From Anastatus disparis (lineage: Eukaryota > Arthropoda > Insecta > Hymenoptera > Eupelmidae), in the NCBI GenBank assembly GCA_017163975.1, contig JAFFSR010000279.1, positions 1-64,000 on the forward strand: a stretch of DNA of 64,000 nucleotides, given 5' to 3'. Position 1 is the first letter of the stretch, and each line of letters opens with the position of its first letter. This document shows, in pieces, positions 56,193-64,000 of the stretch. The notes under the pieces are model-generated. The model was not told the origin of the DNA and searched no databases. It worked only from the letters and a program-made list of their open reading frames with translations. Made by a program: the position numbers and the translations under genes.

Positions 56193-56673
56193 TTATCCTC
56201 CGCATATGAGTTAGTTTGAGGAGGTCCTGTAGGTCAGTGTTATCTTCCAGGTTCTACGTACTGCTCCTGGGTGTCTACGTCGCATCAATGCTCTTTGTAG
56301 CAATGCTATAACGTTGACGGCAAATGGAAAGCAATGGACTGAGGAGAAACAACTTAGCAAAAAAATCAAGGACAATCTGACCCGGATGGTAGTAATCCTG
56401 ATGGGGTCCAAGAATCCTTGGGGTACAAGATAAGGATGATTTCCCGAAATATAAACCGCTACTCAATGAAAAATATCACATTCAAATACTGAATTACCCC
56501 AGGTGAGTACCCCTTCACAGGGAAATCTTACCTCCACTTTCGATCCGCTAAAAGTCCCGGGGGGTGGAGTTGGTCTTATCGATTCGAGGGGAGGCTAAAT
56601 TGACGTTGACCGTAGTCTTGCAGGGGTAAGTAAAGTCACTTCAGCAAGACCGTTAGAAAATCATTCAAGACCA

Positions 56674-57760
56674 GTGATGCAGACAACCTGCCCGACAACT
56701 AAAGATAGGTCTCAAAGAATAAATAAGATCTTCATGCTGATGCAGCAGACTGATAGGTCGATGCCTAACATGAATTTGAAAGTTAAAGACAATCTGCTAG
56801 AGCTCATTAAGCACGTGTATGCCCTTAGAAGAGAGCTTTCTTGCTTGCTTGTGGCAAGAACGAACATTGAACAGATGGAAGTGACCGAAACTCCCCAGGC
56901 AAGCACCGCAGCTAAGCGGTTTAGAGATCAGGAAGTAATTCTAAATCGCAAGCTTTTCTTAAGAAGGGCCAAGCTGAGAAGGGAGATCAGTCTTTTGAGA
57001 TCGTCCAGAGTCAGAAAAAAGTTAGGGCTGCGAAAAAGCAAAAAAAGCAGCATCTGCAACAATAAACACAGCAGAGCAGCGATCGATGTAGCCCAACATC
57101 AAACCACCAGCAGCATCAGAACATCAGCTAAAGTGACAGAGCAGCCCGTACAACAGCTGCAAAAAAAGAAGAAAAAGAGGAGAAGGAAGACAAATAAGAG
57201 GTCCGCCGACATCATTATTAAGCCAGAAGGAGGAAAGTCCTACAGTGAAATCCTGCAAAACATCCGGCAGGATCTTATTGATAAGAGCCCAACGACCAAT
57301 ATTAGAGGGATAAGAAATTCCATTCCTAAAAAGGACTTCTGGCGAAACGGTCAACTTCAAGAAGATGTGCCATAAAGCGGTCGCGATCAGAGACATCGAC
57401 TACCGAGTTCGACAGCTGTTAAAGCTGTCTTTACGGAAGCCAATACAGGGGTAAGGGAGTTAAGCATCTTGCTAACAAATCCCAGCGGTAGAGCGCTCTG
57501 CTTGGCCATTGTAGAGATGAAACAAGACTAAGCAGCGTTTCTGCTCTTAAAAACAAGGGTAAAGATCGGCTATACTAGCTGCCGTATCAAAAATTGGCAA
57601 CAAATTCAGCGCTGTTTTAAATACCTGAACTACGGTCACCAGGTACGCGATTCTTAGGAATCTGATCATAGCAAGATGTGCTACGAGTATGACAAAGAGG
57701 GCCATTAAGAATCGGCCTGCAAGGCTACTGATGTACAGTGCATATTATTTACTGAGCGGG
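56674..57760 (+). pseudogene. ORF1 (Gag) of R1-like element C
   Basis: Open from ATG 56674 to 57375: helical N-terminus (LKVKDNLLELIKHVYALRRE), a basic run (KKKKKRRRKTNKRS) and the R1-type box EGGKSYSEILQNIRQDL. After a frame break at about 57340-57380 the RNA-binding part is eroded, with knuckle remnants CFKYLNYGHQ and MCYEYDKEGH near 57615-57715 that have lost Cys residues. Confidence 0.75.
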
Positions 57761-57848
57761 AAGTAGGCCCAGCAGAGCGAAAACACATCTCTGGGTTAGA
57801 TCAGTTTAAAGTCTTTTGCGAGACTCTAAACCGAATCAAGAATAATTA

Positions 57849-60718
57849 ATGATGGGCCGTATAACGGTCCTCCAAGCCAACATACACAGAAGCGACCTAG
57901 CCAACAGCCTTTTGACTCAAATCAAATTTGAGACAAAGGCTGATGTGCTACTGATAAGCAAGCAGTACTCAAACTGGGATGTCAAAACCTGGTTTAAGGA
58001 CAAGCTTAGCACGGCAGTGATCTATGTGGACCTAAACAACATTAGAGTAGACGCGAGCGGAGCTGGGAACGGCTTCGTGTGAATTAAAAGCAAAAACGTC
58101 ACGTACATAAGCTGCTACTTCACACTTAACACGCTATTAGACAACTTAGGGCAAGGTCTGGACATGCTGAAAGACACTGTCTGCAGAATGGAAGGCAATG
58201 TAATAGTCGCAGGTGACTTAAATGCGAAAGCACTGAAGTGAGGAATGCCAATGCAGAACAGCAGAGGTGAATACATCACGGAGGTGGCTGACAGATTTGG
58301 TCTAACAGTCCTAAACATCGGAAACACTCCAACATTCAGAAGAGGTGCTAGCAGTACGATCCCAGGTGTGTCCATCGCATCAGAAAATCACTCACGCAGA
58401 AAGTCAGATTGGAAGATGCTAGAGACATTTGATGAAAGTGACCATCACCACATCACTTTTCAAATCAATGATAAACCTCAATCACTATGGCGAAAAGTGG
58501 TTTGGCCGATCGGATGAAACACCTCCAAGTAAGACATTGAAAAACCTGCCCAAGTACTGCAACAAGGATATGACGATGTACCGGATGCGACACTTACAAC
58601 TAAAAGCGCCGGCGCTGCGAAGGCATTTGTCAGCGAAACGATAAGTCTCATCCACAGGGCCTGTGATGCGTCGATGCTGTGCAAACGGTCGTGGCAACAT
58701 AAGCGCCCTGCGTATTGGTGGAATGATGATATCGCTAAGACCAGGTCAGAAGTTCTTAGCCTCAGAAGAGGATCTCAAAGAGCAAGGGAAAAAAAAACCA
58801 GGCGTAGATCTTTTGTCTGTGTAATACAAGGACATGCATGAAAAACTTCGAAAGGAGATAAACTGGAGCAAGGCACAAGGCTGAAAAGACCTGAGCGAAG
58901 ACGTCAACAGAGAGGTGTGGGGTTTGGCCTACAAGATTGTGACCAAAAAGCTTTGCGCCACCCCCACGTTGTCATTCGCAGAAGAGACCATGGCAAACAT
59001 CGTAAACTGACTTCTCTACGCATCCACCGCTCGAAGAACAAAAGAGCACAAAGTAACTAGGAGAGATCCCGCTCTTTACAAGCAGAGAATTACAGTTTGC
59101 CGCCAGAATGATGCGGAACAAGAAGGCACCTGGCCCCGACTAAATACCATCTAAGGTCCTCAAGTGCATAGCGGTAAAAGCGCCATCTCTCTTGTTAAAC
59201 ATGTACAACGCATGCCCCCATACAGGTGTGTTTAGCACCCTTTAAAAGGCTGCATGCCTTGTAATAATCAACAAAGGAAAGGGAGGTGATCCCCAGCATC
59301 TAAGGACCTCAGAGCAGGCGTGGCACAGGGGTCGATCTTCGGCTCAGACTTCTGGAATATCCTGTACGATGCATTGCTCAGACTTGCAATGCCGGACGAT
59401 ATAAAAATGTTCGCGTACGTCGATGATGTCACTTTAGTCATCACCACGCGAAACGCGAAGATCGGCCAGCACATACTTAATACAGCGATGGGAAGAATCT
59501 CCGAAAGGATGGTAAAACATGGTCTGAAAATAGTGGTGACTAAGACAGAAATAGTGCCCTTAAGAGGAGGTCACGTATCTCTGTCCTTTTCTAGTAAAAA
59601 AATTGAGTTTTTTACACGAACTAACAACTTTAGCAAAAAATGAAGAGAAAGCCGCATCTTGTAATAAAAAAAGCAATATTTTCTTTGATAAGAAGGAATT
59701 AATTTTATTGCTTCGTTTTCAAGAAAACCTTGAAAAACTTAAATCATAGAGGTTAGGGTGGACAATTTGGTTTTTCAAGGTTTTCTTGAAAACGAAGCAA
59801 TAAAATTAATTCTTTCTTATCAAAGAAAATATTGCTTTTTTATTACGAGATGCGGCTTTCTCTTCATTTTTTGCTAAAGTTGTTAGTTCGTGTGAAAAAC
59901 TCAATTTTTTGATTAGAAAAGGACAGAGATACGTGACCTCCTCTTAATCTAAAAGCACATCAACATCAAGTTTCCCATGACAGTAGGCGCAAACGTGGTG
60001 CAGACAAGGAGGAAGGTGATGTATCTTGGCATAAAGCTAGATGCAAAACTAACATTTTTGTTGCACCTAAAATAAATTGCCAACAAAGTGATGAAGAAAA
60101 CCTTGCAGTTGAGCCATCTTATGGCCAATATAAGCGGCCCAAAATCAAGTAAACGACGACTTTTGATGACAGTTAAAACGTCCATCTTATTGCACGGTTC
60201 TAAAATATGGGCCAAATTAATAAGTAAGAAGATGTACAGAAGAACATTATCTTCTACTCAAAGGAGAAGGTCTCTCAGATTCACCAGCGCCTATTGCACC
60301 GTTTCAGATCCCACGGTACAGGTCAAAGCAGTAATCATCCTGATCAAATTACAGGCGATAGAACGCAAGCAAACCAACGAACGGAAGAGACAGGAAGAAA
60401 AAACTGCAATAATTCAGAAGAAAGAAAGACGGGTAACCATGGAATCCTGGCAAAAAAAATAGAATTAGAAGGAAGACGACCGATGGACTTATGCTCTAAT
60501 TAAGAAGTCAGCCCCATGGGTTAAAAGAAAGTACAAGGAGGTTAATTATAACCTCACCCACTTCTTCAGTAACCACGGGTATTCAGCTCTTATCTCAGTA
60601 TTATGGGAAAGGCTCGGGACCTGGGCTGCATCTTCTGTTTCGCTAACTGCGACGATGCGTATCATACGTTTTTTGTCTGCTATCAGTGGAACAAAGAAAT
60701 TATTCAAGACTAAGAAAT
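57849..60718 (+). pseudogene. ORF2 of R1-like element C: endonuclease, RT, zinc knuckle
   Basis: Endonuclease: MGRITVLQANIHRSDLANSL, then DVLLISKQYSNW and AGDLNAKA (58210). RT: RNKKAPGPD near 59110, AGVAQGSIFGSDFWNI (59313) and FAYVDDVTLVI (59410). Part of the palm is displaced by the 380-bp MITE; coding resumes at about 59948 (RRKVMYLGIKLDAKL). A C-terminal knuckle (CIFCFANCDDAYH...C) is at about 60626-60690. Stops at 58081, 58240 and others, plus frame changes, make it dead. The active-site loop is YVDD where element B has YADD. Confidence 0.82.
59560..59947. mobile_element. TTAA-flanked palindromic MITE, copy 2
   Basis: A 380-bp interior flanked by TTAA (59560-59563 and 59944-59947). Terminal repeat GAGGAGGTCACGTATCTCTG. 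Very similar to copy 1 at 24124-24512, including the central TTTTCAAGGTTTTCTTGAAA word. Inserted into the RT of element C. Confidence 0.92.
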
Positions 60719-61782
60719 AGTTGGACAACTAATGCCATTACGATCGTAAATTAAATGATCTCGGCTGAAGAGAAATGAAATGCTATGATACGATTTGTCG
60801 AAAGCGTTCTAAGACAGAAAAAAACGTATTTAGATAGGAGAATCGATCAGGTTACGAGTAATACTATGGGAGCCATGCTGACGTTTCTGCATAACCAAGA
60901 AACGGTAGCTGCTTCCATAGATTCAGGTTACGAGGGTGGTAACAAGGATTCCTCATCAATGAGAAAACCAAATTGTACACTATCTGAATGTGTGATAAGG
61001 CAGCAGAAGGGCGAGATTTTACTGTTGTGTGAGTGTCGTAGGTGACCAGTGTGCCAGCGGGTTCACTTTCTCCACCTATGCAGATATATCGCGCGCGCCC
61101 AAGTGTAAGGATGAGTTAGACGCGATAGATAGGCTAGCCCCACGTGGGGCATGAGACCATTTCTAGTCCATGAGAAAAAAACTGATATAAAAGGACTGAT
61201 TTGGCTCCCATTACCAGAGCCAATCCTATAGGCAGACCATGCCTTTCCGATCATGCAATCGCCGAGAGTACAAAAGCTGATTGGTAAACCAATTCGACCT
61301 TCCCAGAGCGTCGGTTTAGACTCCCAAGGGATGTGTGTCGCAAAGGAGGACCACTAAACTTTGGTCCAAACTGAAAGTTTTCACGCGCGCAGCCATGAAT
61401 GCATGTGACAATGAAACGCAATGGATTTATCTTTTATACACTCTTTTAATTGAACAAACAAATATGGTCAAACACAAAAAGACCAGGAGGAAAAGATCAG
61501 AAATGATCAAAAACCAGCGCAGCCCTGATGTAATATGTTAAACAGATCCTAAGGTGTGAGAACGCCCTAAAAGAAAGGCTAGAGTATCCCACGCTCGTCA
61601 ATTGACCTTCATTTGTCAAGTAAGGGAAACACGATTTTTAGAGTGTCGCTAGCCCTTCACTAGTTACTCCTCACAAAATGTCGTTTTTTCTTACGTCTGT
61701 ATTTTTTTCCAGGCCCACGTAACTTCCAGCAGTCAACTTGCAGAGTTTTGTCGTCAAACTAACCATAAACAGAGAAAAAATA

Positions 61783-61806
61783 ATCATCATCATCATCATC
61801 ATCATT
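61783..61806. repeat. (ATC)n tail of element C
   Basis: Eight ATC units after AATA; marks the 3' end of the third R1-like element. Confidence 0.8.
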
Positions 61807-64000
61807 CGTAAAAATGTTCAAGTTAATATTTTTTCATTATTCGTTTATTAATATATAAATTTCAATCATCATAAAGTAATAATAACAAGATAATATTGAA
61901 TTTTATTTCATGTTTTAAGAATACTACGAAAAGATTCAAAAATTGATTAAGAATTCATATAAATTTTAAATTTTGTATACTTTTATTTTTTAAATCTTTT
62001 ACATATACCCGTTTTATGTTTGAGACACGATAATGAGATGATATATACGTACAAAATCAGGGAGAGAGAGAGAGAAATACAAGTACCTGCTCTTAAATGG
62101 TATACACCGACAAGTTTATCTCTATCCTAGTAATAAAGTCATAATATACTCTCTCTCTCAACTTATATATAGTAATACCAAGAGTAACGCTTTATTTTAA
62201 GATACTTACGATATTTCTTGATAATATTATGGGCAAATAAATATCCATTATTTTAATAAATAATATTTTTTATTTATATTTAAAAATATATAAATTTGTT
62301 ATGAAATTGAATTTTTTAATAACAATATTGTTGATATTATAGATTTTTTTCAATAATAAAAACGTTCGACATTTAAAAAAAAACAATTTTTAATATAAAA
62401 ACTTCATATCAATGTCGTGGGTTGACACCACGTTGAGAATATTTCCACTGTGTTGTTTAAATGCGAATATATAAATGCAAAAGGTAGTAATGCCCTTTAA
62501 TTTGAAAAAAAATATATACATATATATTTTAAATTGCAAGAAAGCGATTTTATCTATTATGAATGAATTCTGAGGGACTAAAAATCACTTATAGAGTCCA
62601 TCGTACTTTCAGTCTAGGCACCATTGACCAGCTACATTTTTATATTTTCAGCGTGTGAAAAAAAAACTCAATGTCACTACGTTCGGTCGACAAAAGAGCT
62701 TTCGTAGAGATTGACCTAATTGATCACCAGTAGCGTGATGTACTATTTTCGATGATTTTCAAATATCATATTCATCGCACTTTTTGCCATCATTGTTAAA
62801 TTAATAAATTACTAACAGATTAAATAATTTAACAATTTTTAACATTTGTGATAAAATATATAACATTGGTATTCGGGATAGATGTTCGGAATAATATCCT
62901 TTGCTTTGGAAGGATATTATCCTTATTATTTCGGAGCAAAGAGCTGGGATGGATATTTTTATCAAAAATACTATTTTCCAAGTTGAATGTATGAAAAATC
63001 CATTAATTGATTAAGCTCTCAAAATTTGGATCTGGCATGATTGTGGTATTATTCTTCTTAGGAAAAATTAATTGATCACATGTAATCCAGTAAACATAAT
63101 TATCTAATATCTTTAATTAAGTAATATGTATGTAGTTTTATAAAATATCATGGAGTTGCTTTACTAAAATAATTACTTGTCCTATAATAATTTTATAAAA
63201 AAGATGAGCAAATTTTTCATAGTTTTCCTATCTTTATGAATGTTCGGGAAAAAGATTTCTACATGACTTTTATTCCTTAATATTTTTTATTTTATTCAAA
63301 CGTTTTTTGTATTCTCTAAATTTGTTTTAGTGAAATTCTTACTAATTTTACGAGTGACAAAGTATTTTACTGTGAATCAGTGAATTTTCACAATTAATTA
63401 ATGAGTATATGTCGGTAAGATAGATATTTTGACCAACCTCCGTTTTAAATAAATATTTATGTTGTAGTTTGAGTACAAAAATCATCTGTTGCATTAACTT
63501 GAATAAATAATACCGAGATAAATGAATAAATAAATCTAGTCTTTTCAAGCACAATTATTTTCTTTGAAAAAATAATTTTTTTTTATAAAAGAAAAATTCA
63601 ATTATTAACTTATATAGAAGTAAAATGAGTAGTTAATTATTATTTTTACACAAAATCAATTACAATTTTTTTTCCTATTAAGAAAATAAAATTTGTTTTA
63701 AAAAAAGTCAAAATTAATTTTATTAATAATATTTTAATAATAAATTAAATTATTACTTAATAATTTTAATAATTAAATGATTTTTCAATGAAAAATTATT
63801 TACTTGTGAAAAAATTAATTTTTCTACACAAGTTAATAATTTTTTACAAAAATATATTTAAAAATCTTGCATAAAAAATTATGATTAATATAGAAGATTC
63901 TTAGTGTTCGAATTTACGCGCGCTAACAATCGATTGTTAAATGTATTTATCGATTATAATATTTAAGCAAGTAACTTACTTCTTTTGCATTGTCTAACAG
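61807..64000. other. AT-rich DNA without recognisable genes
   Basis: Contains short (GA)n/(CT)n tracts at about 62060 and 62150 and nothing else I can support. Open frames here are short, low-complexity and shared with AT-rich noise. The segment 62560-62760 is a little less AT-rich but shows no domain. Confidence 0.55.

Larger units (their letters stand above)
56193..61806 (+). mobile_element. R1-like non-LTR retrotransposon C, decayed, with MITE insertion
   Basis: 5' UTR starts GAGTTAGTTTGAGGAGGTCC (similar to B), ORF1 at 56674, ORF2 from 57849, 3' UTR to an (ATC)n tail at 61783-61806. A TTAA MITE splits the RT (59560-59947). The stretch 60720-61782 is noncoding: short frames of balanced composition, no domain recognised. 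Confidence 0.8.

Noticed and set aside
61807..64000. Short frames such as 63348-63554 (-)
   Set aside because: Length and composition fit chance in AT-rich DNA; no motif, no promoter pattern.

Overview
This is eukaryotic DNA, AT-rich and very poor in host genes. It is a graveyard of nested mobile elements typical of an arthropod genome. Insect-type core promoters (TATA box followed about 30 bp later by TCAGTC or TCATT), the Polinton gene set, gypsy and BEL/Pao retrotransposons, R1-like LINEs and a Helitron all point to an insect. A parasitoid wasp is my best guess, but the sequence does not prove it.

Layout. 1-~10.4 kb: right-hand part of a Maverick/Polinton (adintovirus-like) element. On the + strand it carries a protein-primed DNA polymerase B and a small OB-fold-like protein. 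On the - strand it carries a chromodomain integrase, a tail-fibre-like protein, a DUF8207-like protein and an FtsK/HerA-type packaging ATPase. Back on the + strand it carries a phospholipase A2 minor-capsid protein, an adenain-like protease, a penton-like protein, the double-jelly-roll major capsid protein, two tandem paralogues of an unnamed family and a 54-aa protein. Several genes are broken; others are intact. 10.4-18.7 kb: a foldback repeat, a Helitron helicase fragment, a decayed zinc-finger fragment, a ~160-bp satellite array, short degenerate repeats, and long foldback elements embedded in TA microsatellites. 18.9-25.7 kb: a decayed Helitron (C48-like protease remnant, HUH Rep, Pif1 helicase) interrupted by two palindromic MITEs, then two minisatellite arrays (25.6-27.2 kb). 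28.0-28.9 kb: a leucine-rich-repeat pseudogene, the only candidate host gene.

29.4-45.25 kb: an unusually large (15.85 kb) Ty3/gypsy element between 1.12-kb LTRs. It has two accessory ORFs upstream of gag, a gag with seven CCHC knuckles, a pol with two consecutive retropepsin domains, and a broken env resembling chuvirus glycoproteins with a visible splice acceptor. 45.25-47.2 kb: the same ~160-bp satellite in inverted orientation, carrying a 1.07-kb near-perfect palindrome. 48.5-49.95 kb: 3' remnant of a BEL/Pao element with one complete LTR. 49.95-61.8 kb: three R1-like non-LTR retrotransposons head to tail, each ending in a trinucleotide microsatellite. 61.8-64 kb: AT-rich DNA without recognisable genes.

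The Polinton genes form a virion programme: replication (PolB, OB-fold-like protein), integration, packaging, membrane penetration (PLA2) and capsid maturation. Its later genes share one core-promoter grammar, including one TATA element that appears to serve two divergent genes. Most gene names rest on motif recognition by eye, since no database search was possible.
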